Positions 7,448-16,499 of a stretch of 50,355 nucleotides of DNA are shown piece by piece. The translations under genes were made by a program, and so were the position numbers. Below the pieces are notes generated by a model, which ran no database searches, was not told the origin of the DNA, and saw only the letters and a program-made list of their open reading frames with translations. Position 1 is the stretch's first letter; every line of letters begins with the position of its first letter. Origin of the DNA: Bacteroidales bacterium. Lineage in GTDB: Bacteria; Bacteroidota; Bacteroidia; Bacteroidales; UBA932. The stretch is taken from the NCBI GenBank assembly GCA_017437755.1, contig JAFRXI010000059.1:1-50355 (forward strand). The letters are read 5' to 3'.

Positions 7448-8617
7448 ATGTCGACAGAAAAATTAAGGAAATTCTTCTCCGGGAGGAGAGACCTGATTGC
7501 CAGGATCCGGAAAGCCTGCGGCTCTTCCGATGGCATCATCTGGTTCCATGCCGCCTCCTTCGGCGAATTCGAGGAGGCACGTCCGGTAATTGAGGAAACC
7601 AGGAGGCGTTTCCCGGAAGGGAAGATCCTTCTGACCTTCTTCTCGCCTTCCGGATACGAGCCCCTGAAGGACTATCCGGCAGTGGACTGGGTTTTCTATC
7701 TTCCGCTCGACTTTCCGTGGAATGCGGGACGTTTCCTGGACGCAGTGCGCCCTGCAAAGGCGATATTCACCCTTGGCGAATACTGGGAATTCTTACTGGG
7801 TGAGCTCAGGCGCAGGAGGATCCCTACATATATAACCTCCGTGAGGATCCGTCCCGATTCGCCCTATCTCAAGTGGTACGGCTGGCGTTACAGGCACATA
7901 TACAGGACAACATACAGTGCCGTGATGACCCAGAACGAGACTGCGGCGCAACTCGTAAGGGAAATGGGGGCGCCGGTGGTCCATAATGTGGGTGACGCCC
8001 GTTTTGACCGGGTGCTGGAAATAGCCTCTTCCCCCTGGACCGACCCGGTGCTGGAAAGGTGGACTGCCGGAAGGAAGGTTTTCGTGGCCGGAAGCACGGT
8101 TTCCGGAGGCGATGACGTGATGGTGACATCACTTGCAAACGCCCGTCCGGAAGGGAAGTACCTGATTGTCCCTCACGATCCTGATCCGGAACAGCTAGGC
8201 TCCATAAAGTCATCGCTGACCGTTCCTTATTGCCTGTATTCCGAGTCGGAAGGGATTGATACCAAGGATGTTCCGGTGATGATCGTGGACAGGGTCGGAT
8301 TCCTGGCCAAGCTGTACAGGTATGGCTTTGCGGCTTATGTGGGGGCCGGTTTCACAACCGACTGTCCCCACAGCGTAATCGAACCCGCCGCGTACGGCCT
8401 GCCTGTAGCCGTGGGCCCGCGGTATTACCAGAATCCGCATTTTGTGGAACTCATGCAGCAGGGAGCCGGATTCTCCTTCGGTACTCCGGAAGAGCTGATT
8501 GCATGGTACGATTCCCTTACGCCCGAGCGTCTTTCACTGCTTGGCGGGATGGCAAAAAGCCTTTGCGAAAGCGGCAGCGGAGCCACTTCCCGCATAATGG
8601 ACATCATTTTTGGATAG
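7448..8617 (+). CDS. waaA: KdtA/WaaA, 3-deoxy-D-manno-octulosonic acid transferase
   Basis: KdtA adds Kdo from CMP-Kdo to lipid A precursors at the inner membrane. The catalytic glutamate lies in IIWFHAASFGEFEEARP. Other family blocks are ILLTFFSPSGYE, VDWVFYLPLDFPWNAGRFL, MTQNETAAQLVREMG and GAGFTTDCPHSVIEPAAYGLPVAVGP. The start at 7448 (389 residues) leaves out the N-terminal membrane anchor most KdtA proteins have; TTG at 7433 adds only five residues. Dropping one base near 7422 and one near 7454 would restore a typical anchor (MFGIYCI, KVIFVALRHVD, EKLRKFFSGRRDL) from an ATG at 7401, so the 5' end may be frameshifted. Confidence 0.9.
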   Translation: MSTEKLRKFFSGRRDLIARIRKACGSSDGIIWFHAASFGEFEEARPVIEETRRRFPEGKILLTFFSPSGYEPLKDYPAVDWVFYLPLDFPWNAGRFLDAVRPAKAIFTLGEYWEFLLGELRRRRIPTYITSVRIRPDSPYLKWYGWRYRHIYRTTYSAVMTQNETAAQLVREMGAPVVHNVGDARFDRVLEIASSPWTDPVLERWTAGRKVFVAGSTVSGGDDVMVTSLANARPEGKYLIVPHDPDPEQLGSIKSSLTVPYCLYSESEGIDTKDVPVMIVDRVGFLAKLYRYGFAAYVGAGFTTDCPHSVIEPAAYGLPVAVGPRYYQNPHFVELMQQGAGFSFGTPEELIAWYDSLTPERLSLLGGMAKSLCESGSGATSRIMDIIFG

Positions 8618-8622
8618 GAAAG

Positions 8623-9768
8623 CTACAGCAGCTTTTCAATGAAGTCACGGACGCATCCGTCGCCTCCCTTGACGGGGGAGACGTATATTCCGGGAACCGC
8701 CTTTGCTGCGGCGCATGCATCAGACGGGCAGCCCGGATGGCCGACGGCTTCAAGAATGGGGACGCAGCCTATGTCATCACCCATGTAGGCCACTTCTTCC
8801 ATGGTGATCCCCTTTTGGGAGCAGAACTCCTCCACGGCCTTTTTCTTGTCTTCAAAGCCCTTCCCCTGTACCAGCAGGTCAACTTTCAGTTTCTTTGCAC
8901 GGCGTTCCACGAGGAGGGTGTCTTCCGAAGTGACTATTCCGGTGAGGATGCCCTTTTCCCTCAGGAGGCGGAATCCCATTCCGTCGCGGGTGTTGAACTT
9001 TTTCAGTTCATCGCCTTCTTCCGAATAATACATGCCCCCGTCGGTGAGGGTGCCGTCCACGTCGGTAAGGAAGAGCCTTACCGGCTTGCCGCCGCACCCC
9101 TTGAGCACATGGGTCCTCATCAGGGCTTCCATTATGGTCCAGTCGTCGGGCTCGTCAATCTCAAAAGCGGTCCAGGACGGCATTTCCCATATCCCGATCC
9201 GGCCGCCCAGGCGGTTGCCGTTGCTGAGTATCCCAGCCACGGTGTTGATGTAGAAAGCCCCGTTCTCCATGAGGTTCCCCTCGAATTCCTGCCGGCGGGG
9301 ACGGTGGAGGTAGTCGTAATTGGCGCTGGTGCCATTGCTGTTCCAGAAGAACCGGTAGCTCCTTACACAGGAAAGAAGGGAATCGTAAGATCCTGATCCA
9401 TAGGTTTTAAGCGCACCTGAAAAGTCCTCCGTGCGGGTCAGCGGAGAGGTGGCCTGGACCAGCATGAAAATCTCGCTCCCGGAAAGCCCGGCGGCATGGA
9501 TGTACTCGAGCATCACGCTCTCGGTAGAGGCTGTGTCGGTGGCGTTTTCGCGGCTTCGGCGATAGATCCGTACTTTTGGGAACCCGGCCCCGGAAGCCAC
9601 CCCGGCAATCTCGTCCGAATCGGTGGCCACCACTATCCTGTCTACCTCAGGGCTGTCCTGAAGGGCTTTGAGGCTCCACCAGAGAAGGGGTTTCCCGCAG
9701 AACGGGCGGATATTCTTGAGGGGGATGGATTTGCTTCCGCCCCTGACCGGGATGAACGCTGTTACCAT
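8623..9768 (-). CDS. Bifunctional CMP-nonulosonate (sialic acid type) synthetase and HAD phosphatase
   Basis: Residues 1-220 form a NeuA-type cytidylyltransferase (MVTAFIPVRGGSKSIPLKN, VATDSDEIAGVA, MLVQATSPLTRTEDF, EIDEPDDW) that activates a sialic-acid-like sugar with CTP. Residues from about 228 to 381 form a KdsC/YrbI-type HAD phosphatase (FLTDVDGTLTDGGMYYSEEG with D236 and D238, then VTSEDTLLVERRAKKL and AYMGDDIGCVPIL). A phosphatase fused to the activating enzyme implies that the synthase upstream makes a 9-phosphate that must be dephosphorylated. The gene overlaps the synthase by seven bases. The sugar could be Neu5Ac, KDN or a related acid. Confidence 0.88.
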   Translation of the reverse strand: MVTAFIPVRGGSKSIPLKNIRPFCGKPLLWWSLKALQDSPEVDRIVVATDSDEIAGVASGAGFPKVRIYRRSRENATDTASTESVMLEYIHAAGLSGSEIFMLVQATSPLTRTEDFSGALKTYGSGSYDSLLSCVRSYRFFWNSNGTSANYDYLHRPRRQEFEGNLMENGAFYINTVAGILSNGNRLGGRIGIWEMPSWTAFEIDEPDDWTIMEALMRTHVLKGCGGKPVRLFLTDVDGTLTDGGMYYSEEGDELKKFNTRDGMGFRLLREKGILTGIVTSEDTLLVERRAKKLKVDLLVQGKGFEDKKKAVEEFCSQKGITMEEVAYMGDDIGCVPILEAVGHPGCPSDACAAAKAVPGIYVSPVKGGDGCVRDFIEKLL

Positions 9769-10634
9769 TTTACCTGGTTTTTCTTGAGTTTGTCCCTCTG
9801 CACCTTTTCAATGTCGAGGATGTCTTCCCTCTTGTAGGTGAGGGACTTGTATACCGCCCTGCAGTCGCGGGCAAGTTTGCGGACACCGTCAGGTTCAAGC
9901 GAGGCGGCATGGTCGGTCCCTTTCCAGGTGCGGTCCAGGGTGAAGTGGCGCTCTATCCACTCGGCCCCGAGGGCGACCGCCGCACTGTCCACGGCAATCC
10001 CGAGGTGATGCCCGGAGAATCCCACCGATTTAACCCTCTTGCCGTATAATTCCCTGAGCCTCACTATTTCCAGGAGGCAGATGTCCTCAAATGGGACCGG
10101 ATATCCCGAGGTGCAGTCGTATATCACAAGGTCCTTGTTACGGCCCATGTCCTCGAAGAAGGTGACTATTTCCTCGGTCTCTTCCTTTGTGGTCATTCCC
10201 AGGGAAAGGTGTATGTCTCCGCCGAAATTGTTGCACAGGTAGGTGAGCATTTCCCTGTTGAGGTTGCATGCGGACGGGATCTTGATGAGTTTGGGCTGGA
10301 GTGTGGTAATCTCCTTTGCCGAGGTGAGGTCCCATACGGAAGTGGAATACTCCACCTTGAAATCCTTGCACCACTGCTGCAGCTGGCGGTGCTGGTCCAG
10401 CGAGAATTCCAGGAATTCCCGGTGCTCCCCGTAGGTGGCCCCGTAGGAATTCTCCGGATGGGGATGGGGGGCGTTGTATTCTTCGGGAGTGAGGAGTTCG
10501 TGGTTGCAGCGTTTCTGGAATTTCACCACGTCCACCTTGCAATAGGTTGCAGCCGTCTCTATCATTTCCCTGGCTATCTCTATGTCGCCCTTGTGGTTGC
10601 AGCCTATCTCGGCGATTATTCTGGGTTTATTCAT
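9762..10634 (-). CDS. NeuB-type nonulosonate (sialic acid/KDN, perhaps 9-phosphate) synthase
   Basis: The enzyme condenses PEP with a hexosamine or mannose derivative. Family blocks are PRIIAEIGCNHKGDIEIARE, VDVVKFQKRC, SVWDLTSAKEI, IKIPSACNLNREML, LSLGMTTKEE and the metal/PEP segment VGFSGHHLGIAVDSAAVALGAEWIERHFTLDRTWKGTDHAAS (split here over several family blocks). At 290 residues it lacks the C-terminal SAF (antifreeze-like) domain of most NeuB proteins. An upstream in-frame ATG at 10673 lies inside the previous gene; the ATG at 10634 gives the natural start MNKPRIIAEIG and overlaps the glycosyltransferase stop by eight bases. Confidence 0.88.
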   Translation of the reverse strand: MNKPRIIAEIGCNHKGDIEIAREMIETAATYCKVDVVKFQKRCNHELLTPEEYNAPHPHPENSYGATYGEHREFLEFSLDQHRQLQQWCKDFKVEYSTSVWDLTSAKEITTLQPKLIKIPSACNLNREMLTYLCNNFGGDIHLSLGMTTKEETEEIVTFFEDMGRNKDLVIYDCTSGYPVPFEDICLLEIVRLRELYGKRVKSVGFSGHHLGIAVDSAAVALGAEWIERHFTLDRTWKGTDHAASLEPDGVRKLARDCRAVYKSLTYKREDILDIEKVQRDKLKKNQVKW

Positions 10635-11727
10635 GTTTTGCGTTATTTTCAATGAGCGATATGTAGCTATCAATAAACGGGCCTTTTGAAAGGGAAGAGC
10701 ACACTATGTCCCTGCTTTTTGCGCCGAATGCGGCTTTTTGTTCCGGCGTAAGGTCCAGGAGATCGGTAATGGCCCGGGCGATGCCGTCCGTATCCTTGGG
10801 GTTGAAGGTGAAACCGTTGACACCGTCCCTGCAGTACATGGCGTTGTCGCTCACCAGGCTGGCGGCGACCGGAAGCCCGCAGGCCATTGCCTCGCAGAGG
10901 GAGTTGGGCGTACCTTCGTAAAAACTGGGAAGGCAGAAGAAATCGGCCCTGCGGTAAATCCCGGCCACGCCCCTGGAGGCGTCGTGAAGGGTAAATACGC
11001 CTTTGAGCCCCAGGGCATCTATTTCCTTGAGGCACTTGGCCTTGTACTTCCCGTCCACGGCCGATCCCCACCATTCCACTTTCAGTTTCCTTCCCGAGGC
11101 GGCCACTTTGCCCACGGCCCTGATATATCCAAGGAGGTTCTTCCTGGGCGAGATCCTGGCGGTGGTTACAAACAGGGGAGGATCGTTCCGGACCGGTTCG
11201 GGGGAAGGGGTGAACTTGTCGGTATCGGTAAAATTGACGATGGTCTTCACCTTTGACGCCAGCGAGGGGAAATGCTTGAGGATGAACCCTTCCTGGGCGT
11301 GGCAGTTGGGGACTATGGCATCGGCCCTGCGGTACAGGAAGAATCTCCAGATGTCCGCAGGCGTGCACCTGAGGTTGAAATTCCGCTCGGAAACGATCAG
11401 GCGGTAGTCCTTTTTCCCGAAGAAGGTGGCCATGCAGACCTTCCGGTTGGCCCCCGAGGTGTAGGAGATGACCGCATTGGGATTTTCCCGTTCAAAATGG
11501 GCCGCAAGGTCCCTTGCCAACTTCAGCGAGGAGCCTTTCTTGGGTATTCTGATTACGCGGACCCCGTTGTCGATCAAGTCGCTCTCGTGGAAGGATCCGT
11601 GGTGATATGTGAGCACCTCCACGTCATAGCCCCTCTCCTTGAGGAGCAGGGCAAGCCCCCGGAGCTGTCTTTCGGCTCCGCCGGTCCTAAGTGCCCTGAG
11701 CACGCAGATGACCTTTTTCCCTTCCAT
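10627..11727 (-). CDS. GT4-family glycosyltransferase
   Basis: A 366-residue GT-B glycosyltransferase. The N-terminal donor/acceptor domain has the loop RTGGAERQL, and the C-terminal domain has the GT4 hallmarks TTARISPRKNL and the EX7E motif in PSFYEGTPNSLCEAMACGLPVAAS. No signal peptide or membrane span is seen, so it acts at the cytoplasmic face of the membrane. It is first in a unit with the nonulosonate synthase and CMP-activating enzyme, so it may build the glycan that carries this acid; this is inference from context. The start is the ATG at 11727, directly after a TATATTTG box. Confidence 0.85.
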   Translation of the reverse strand: MEGKKVICVLRALRTGGAERQLRGLALLLKERGYDVEVLTYHHGSFHESDLIDNGVRVIRIPKKGSSLKLARDLAAHFERENPNAVISYTSGANRKVCMATFFGKKDYRLIVSERNFNLRCTPADIWRFFLYRRADAIVPNCHAQEGFILKHFPSLASKVKTIVNFTDTDKFTPSPEPVRNDPPLFVTTARISPRKNLLGYIRAVGKVAASGRKLKVEWWGSAVDGKYKAKCLKEIDALGLKGVFTLHDASRGVAGIYRRADFFCLPSFYEGTPNSLCEAMACGLPVAASLVSDNAMYCRDGVNGFTFNPKDTDGIARAITDLLDLTPEQKAAFGAKSRDIVCSSLSKGPFIDSYISLIENNAKHE

Positions 11728-11733
11728 AATCCA

Positions 11734-11741
11734 CAAATATA
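11734..11741 (-). promoter_or_regulatory. Putative -7 box (TATATTTG) of the GT4/nonulosonate operon
   Basis: On the minus strand TATATTTG ends six bases before the ATG at 11727, leaving no room for a leader. The -33 element is not evident: a GC-rich tract ending in six T residues, perhaps a weak terminator of the upstream PUL, lies in that place. Confidence 0.4.
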
Positions 11742-11778
11742 CAAGATTATTTTCAAAAAAGGCCGCCGCGCGCCCGAA

Positions 11779-14700
11779 TCAGCCCTTGCCGCCCCGTCTT
11801 TTGAGATTGAACCCCGAAACCTCCACGGTTACCCCGTCGGGATGCTCTGCCTGGCGGATTTCCAGCGATACCGTCCGGCTCTCTCCGGGCATCAGGGAGA
11901 AGTAGTTGTCGCTCCAGACCGCAGGCAGGGCCATGTCGCCGGTCGAAGGATCCACGCCCTTCAGCCGGAGCATCAGCGCCGGCACTGAGCCGGTGTTTTC
12001 CAGTTCAACGGTATATTTTCCGTCGCCCCGGTCCTTTGCCGACAGCCTTATCTCGGCCTTTCCCAATGAGCGGAGCGCCTTCAGGTTGCCCGCTTCCTTT
12101 CCGAGTACGTAGAAATTGTGCGACAATGATTTACCTCCATCATCTGCCAGGTCCAGGTCGAGGTAATACACCTCCGGGATACTGTCCGGAACTTCCAGGG
12201 GGAAGCATCGGACGGTACTGTCCTCGGCGATATCCAGCGCGCATGAGTCCGTCCTGGCGAGGGTTCCGTCCATATTCAGGATCCTGGCCGTGGCAGTGAG
12301 CCCTGCACGGTCTCCGGAACGGTAGTTGGCCACCTGGATATTCCCTTCATAGGGATTGTAAAGGATATGGATGGGTTCGCAGGCCTTCTTGCAGCCGAAG
12401 TATGCCGCCGTGGGCTCGAAGTAATAGTCGTAGGTCTGCCATACCATCGACGGCCATGCCGGGTGGCTCATCCAGAGCAGAAGTCCCCTCCTGTGAAGGC
12501 TCCTTGCCTCGAACATGGCGCGGTAGCCGTCGTAATTGATCCATTGGGCCAGGGACGAGAATTCCCTGGCATCTGCAGGCTCGCCAAATGCATTGGCGAT
12601 CAGCTCGTTGAAGGTATCGGTCTTCTGGGCGTTCCAGTAGGGGATACCGGTGCCCAGGGTGTAGTCATGAAGGCCGTACATGGCATTGGGGTGGGCCACG
12701 GTATTCACCGGTTCCAGGTTCTCCTCTCCCATGGCGCGGACCATGTTCTCATAGTTCATGACGTTGGGCATTCCCATCTCGCTGTGGAGCTTGTCCTGCC
12801 CGGCCATGTGGAAATACTCCGCTACGGGCAGAGCCCTGTAGGGGCCTCCCCCGCTCACTCCGTCGGTGCCTGAATGGGGTATGTAGCGGAGTCCGGGATG
12901 CTCTTCGGCAATCAGCTTTCTCAAGTGGGAATCAATTACTTCCGGTGGATAACCCTCGTTCCGGCCAACATAGAGTGCCAGGGAAGGATGGTTCCGGATC
13001 CTGCGCACATAACCGTCGGCGATGTCGTTGAACCTCGCAGGGTCGGACGGGTCGGGCCCGTCCCAGGGGTTTGCCAGCCAGAAGTCCTGCCATATCATCA
13101 CCCCGTACCTGTCGCAGGCCTCGTAGAAGGCCCTGGCTCCGGTCATCCCCACCCAGTTGCGGATCATGGTGAAATTCATGTCGGCGTGGTACTTCACGGC
13201 AATGTCGTATTCCCTTGAGCGGTAGTTCAGAAGATGCTCCGGGAAACCCCAGTTGCCTCCGAATCCGATGAACCTCCGTCCGTTTACAAAAATCTCAAGC
13301 CTCTTGTCCTTGTCCCTTCCGTTGAACGCATCATTGAATACGCCCTCTTCGACGGGGCGCTTGTAAGGCTTCAGGGAATAGTCCATCTGCCGGATGCCGG
13401 AGAGGAACGATACGCTGTGGGAAAGGGCCTCTTCCGCAAAGAACGAGAAGTTTACTGGGTACAGGTTGGGGTCTCCGTAGCCGCGGGGCCACCAGAGGCG
13501 GGGATTTGATATCTCCAACGGGCTGAATACAACCGTCTTGCGCCCGCGTGGGGAAAGGACCACCTCCTGTTCGGCAGCCTCGTCCCCGAAGGTCCACTGG
13601 AGGATTCCGGTAACGGGACTGTCGGACCTGTTGACAAGGGTTGCCTGGGCAAGGATTGTGGCACTGGTTGTGTCCGGAAGTGGAAGCACCGACCTTACAA
13701 ACGGGTCTTCCACGGTCACCGGACCTGTGAAGGAGAGGTATACGTCATCGTAAATACCAATGTTGCGGCCCCTTACGGTCGGAATCCAGTCCCAGCCGAT
13801 GGTGGCGTGCATGGTGGGGTTGTCGTACCCGGGGAAGCCGCCGTTGCGGTCGGTGCTCCAGGCTGTCTGCTCCTTCACCATGCCGTAACTGTCGTTGTGG
13901 ATTATCTTCACCGCCAGGCAGTTGGCTCCGTCGTTCAGTACGGAGGAAACGTCAAGGTCGGCTGTCCGGAAAGCTCCGTCGATAAGGCCCAGATACTTTC
14001 CGTTCATGTAAACATCCGCCTTCCAGTTTACTCCCTCAAAGTGCAGGAGCTGTACCGGACTGTCCTTTTTGGCCTCGAAGGTGTCGCGGTACCAGAAGTC
14101 GCTGCGGAAATACGAGTCGGAGATGAACAGCTGGTTGTCGGCATAGTTGGGATGAAGCACGGCGCCGTTGTCCACATAGCTTCCAAGGACGGTCCCGGGG
14201 ACTGTCGCGACCATCCAGCCGGTGTCGTCGTAGTCCGGGGAAGATATCTCTTCTCCGGTTCCGGTGGCCTCTGGGGCCCTTTTGAGCTTCCATCCGCCTC
14301 CGGACAGATACTGCCTGGAGTCCTTCCTTTCCGGGGAGGGCTTGGGAACGGCTGAAGTACCGCCGGTACCGAAGATTTCCCACTCCCCGAGTTCAAAGGG
14401 ATTCCCGTCGGCTGTGCTTTCCATCGTCGCCCTGACGAACCTCGCCCTGGTTAGGGGAACGTCAACGGTGTCATCGGTGGCGGAAATTGCGGCAAGGTCT
14501 TTCCACTTTTTCCCGTCCCTTGAGGCCTGTATCCTGCCTTTGACCGGCGGATTCAGCCAGTGGAAGGCCATCCTGTCAAATGACGATTCCGTCCCGAGGT
14601 CCACCATTACCCATTCGTCCTTTGCACCGAGGCTCTTCCAGACGCTTGTGAAACAGGCTCCCGGAGTGGAATCTACCAGGGCCCCGCCGTTGAAAAAGAA

Positions 14701-15342
14701 TACTTCGCTGACGCTGAAGCCATTATCCTCACTTGGTTTTAAGGTTAGCTTTAAAGCGCTGGTTTCCAGTTCTTTCCCCGGGTTGAAAACCCATTCTGAG
14801 CCGTGTTTGATGAGATTGGTATCGCCAATTCCGTCGTTTGTGGTGACGGCCTTGGTCTCCGACGTCCAGATGACGGAGCCGTCTTTGCCGGTTATTTCCA
14901 GTTTGGCCGACGCGTCGCGGGCGCCTGAACCGGTAACGACCAGCTTGTCGGCGGTGAGACAGTACCCGTGGAGTTTCAGCTCCAGTACTGATTCCCCTCC
15001 GCTGCACGGAATGTCCGAAACGTTGAGATCGGTCAGGTAGCCCCGTTCAATTTTCCCGAGCTGTTCTCCGTTGAGTATGACCTCGGTCCATCTGGGACTG
15101 CCTTCAGGAAAGAGGCCGTCGGTCAGCAGCTGGGCGGTATGGTTGTAATCGGCCGAAGAGGATTGTGATGCGGCCCTCATCTGGGCGATGTTCCGGTACT
15201 GAGGCCCTCCGGGGACTATTTCCGGCGAGAAGTTCTCGGCCGGGTCGCCGGGATAAGTACCGATCCTCGGGTCGGTGGCCCTGGGGGACTGGCTGCAGGC
15301 TGCAAGCAGCAGTATTGAAAGTTGGAGGAAGCGTTTCATCAT
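11779..15342 (-). CDS. GH2-family exo-glycosidase (beta-mannosidase or exo-glucosaminidase type) lipoprotein with discoidin-like domain
   Basis: A 1,187-residue lipoprotein ([18 protein letters not shown] with lipobox LLAAC). After an N-terminal beta-rich part, a discoidin-like F5/8 module (about 230-325, WVMVDLGTESSFDRMAFHWL) precedes the GH2 sugar-binding, Ig-like and TIM-barrel domains. The acid/base is E796 in LYVGRNEGYPP and the likely nucleophile E855 in KLHSEMGMPN. The layout resembles exo-beta-glucosaminidases and beta-mannosidases of GH2, and the mannan context favours beta-mannosidase, but specificity is not proven. It would act in the periplasm or on the cell surface. Its ATGATG start overlaps the epimerase stop. 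It is the last gene of the PUL. Confidence 0.87.
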   Translation of the reverse strand: MMKRFLQLSILLLAACSQSPRATDPRIGTYPGDPAENFSPEIVPGGPQYRNIAQMRAASQSSSADYNHTAQLLTDGLFPEGSPRWTEVILNGEQLGKIERGYLTDLNVSDIPCSGGESVLELKLHGYCLTADKLVVTGSGARDASAKLEITGKDGSVIWTSETKAVTTNDGIGDTNLIKHGSEWVFNPGKELETSALKLTLKPSEDNGFSVSEVFFFNGGALVDSTPGACFTSVWKSLGAKDEWVMVDLGTESSFDRMAFHWLNPPVKGRIQASRDGKKWKDLAAISATDDTVDVPLTRARFVRATMESTADGNPFELGEWEIFGTGGTSAVPKPSPERKDSRQYLSGGGWKLKRAPEATGTGEEISSPDYDDTGWMVATVPGTVLGSYVDNGAVLHPNYADNQLFISDSYFRSDFWYRDTFEAKKDSPVQLLHFEGVNWKADVYMNGKYLGLIDGAFRTADLDVSSVLNDGANCLAVKIIHNDSYGMVKEQTAWSTDRNGGFPGYDNPTMHATIGWDWIPTVRGRNIGIYDDVYLSFTGPVTVEDPFVRSVLPLPDTTSATILAQATLVNRSDSPVTGILQWTFGDEAAEQEVVLSPRGRKTVVFSPLEISNPRLWWPRGYGDPNLYPVNFSFFAEEALSHSVSFLSGIRQMDYSLKPYKRPVEEGVFNDAFNGRDKDKRLEIFVNGRRFIGFGGNWGFPEHLLNYRSREYDIAVKYHADMNFTMIRNWVGMTGARAFYEACDRYGVMIWQDFWLANPWDGPDPSDPARFNDIADGYVRRIRNHPSLALYVGRNEGYPPEVIDSHLRKLIAEEHPGLRYIPHSGTDGVSGGGPYRALPVAEYFHMAGQDKLHSEMGMPNVMNYENMVRAMGEENLEPVNTVAHPNAMYGLHDYTLGTGIPYWNAQKTDTFNELIANAFGEPADAREFSSLAQWINYDGYRAMFEARSLHRRGLLLWMSHPAWPSMVWQTYDYYFEPTAAYFGCKKACEPIHILYNPYEGNIQVANYRSGDRAGLTATARILNMDGTLARTDSCALDIAEDSTVRCFPLEVPDSIPEVYYLDLDLADDGGKSLSHNFYVLGKEAGNLKALRSLGKAEIRLSAKDRGDGKYTVELENTGSVPALMLRLKGVDPSTGDMALPAVWSDNYFSLMPGESRTVSLEIRQAEHPDGVTVEVSGFNLKRRGGKG

Positions 15343-16499
15343 TGAAGCAGGCGGAGCGCCTCGAGGCACATCCGAGAGTTATGGTAAGGACATTTCCAGA
15401 ATCCTGCCTTTACCGAGTCGGTATCGGCCTTTCCGTCTGGAAGGACGGCCCAGTACCATTCGCCTCCTTCGCGGTCCACCAGGTGTTCCGTGATGAAGGT
15501 CCACAGTTTCCGGGCATTGGTCATCCCTTCGGGAATTCTGTGGTATTTTGCAAGATAAAGGTTTCCCACCACGGCCTCGGCCTGCACCCACCATTGCCTG
15601 GAGGTGTCGGAGGTGCCGTCGGGAAGGGTTTCGTACATCATGGACCCGTCCGGAAGCAGTCCGCTGTTTCCGGCGTCGGAGAGTCTCCGGCACCAGGGCA
15701 CGATTCCGGGGGAATGGTCGCCCAGGATTTCCGCACATTCCATGGCCAGCCACGATGTCTCAATGTCGTGGCCGTATGAAACGGCTCCGGGAAGGGGAGT
15801 CCAGTCGTCGGTGAAGTATAGGAGGAGATGCCCGTCCGGGCCGGTAATCCTTTCCCTGAAAATGGTCAGGAGTTCCCGGGAAGCGCTCCCGAGTGCCTTG
15901 TCAGGCCATACGGAAAAGAGGTTGGCATAGGCTTCCAGCAGGTGGAGGTGGGAGTTCATGGTCTTTGGGGCGTTTATGTCGTGCCCCGAGAGCGACATGT
16001 CCTCCAGCGGGGAGAAGTCCCTTGAAAGGGCTTCGGTATAACCTCCGAAGGTCCTGTCGCGGAAGTGCTTCTCCACCAGCCTGAACAGGAAGACGGCTTC
16101 GGCAAGGGCCCTGGGATCTCCGGAAACACGGAAATACTCTGACAGGCCGTAAATTGCAAACGCCTGTGCGTAAAGCTGTTTCTTCGTTTCCAGCGGCTCT
16201 CCGCCGGGAGTTATTGACCAACAGGCGCCCCCGTTATCCCTGTCCAGGAAACGGTCCATAAAATAGGCGGCCTCCCTGCGGGCGGCTTCAAGGCAGTCGT
16301 TCCGTCCAAGGGCCCTTGCAGCAGCCGACATGGTCCAGAGTATCCTGGCGTTCAGTACGGTTCCGCGCGGGGCCTCCGGATGGAGGTTTCCCTTTCCGTC
16401 AACCTCGCCGAAAAAACCTCCGGACGGGTCTTCAAGGGCCAGCCACCAGTCCAGGATGTTCGCTTCCAGTATTTCCCTCAGTCCCTCAAACCCTTCCAT
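15339..16499 (-). CDS. AGE-family 2-epimerase (mannobiose/cellobiose 2-epimerase)
   Basis: This (alpha/alpha)6-barrel epimerase of 386 residues converts the reducing-end sugar of a beta-1,4 disaccharide; in mannan loci it turns mannobiose into mannosyl-glucose. Family motifs are [13 protein letters not shown] (from residue 179), [14 protein letters not shown] with catalytic H244, [14 protein letters not shown] and [13 protein letters not shown] with catalytic H373. There is no signal peptide, so it is cytoplasmic. It overlaps the GH130 gene by 14 bases and the GH2 gene by four. The pairing with GH130 matches the known Bacteroides fragilis mannan pathway, so mannobiose is the more likely substrate. 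Confidence 0.9.
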   Translation of the reverse strand: MEGFEGLREILEANILDWWLALEDPSGGFFGEVDGKGNLHPEAPRGTVLNARILWTMSAAARALGRNDCLEAARREAAYFMDRFLDRDNGGACWSITPGGEPLETKKQLYAQAFAIYGLSEYFRVSGDPRALAEAVFLFRLVEKHFRDRTFGGYTEALSRDFSPLEDMSLSGHDINAPKTMNSHLHLLEAYANLFSVWPDKALGSASRELLTIFRERITGPDGHLLLYFTDDWTPLPGAVSYGHDIETSWLAMECAEILGDHSPGIVPWCRRLSDAGNSGLLPDGSMMYETLPDGTSDTSRQWWVQAEAVVGNLYLAKYHRIPEGMTNARKLWTFITEHLVDREGGEWYWAVLPDGKADTDSVKAGFWKCPYHNSRMCLEALRLLQ

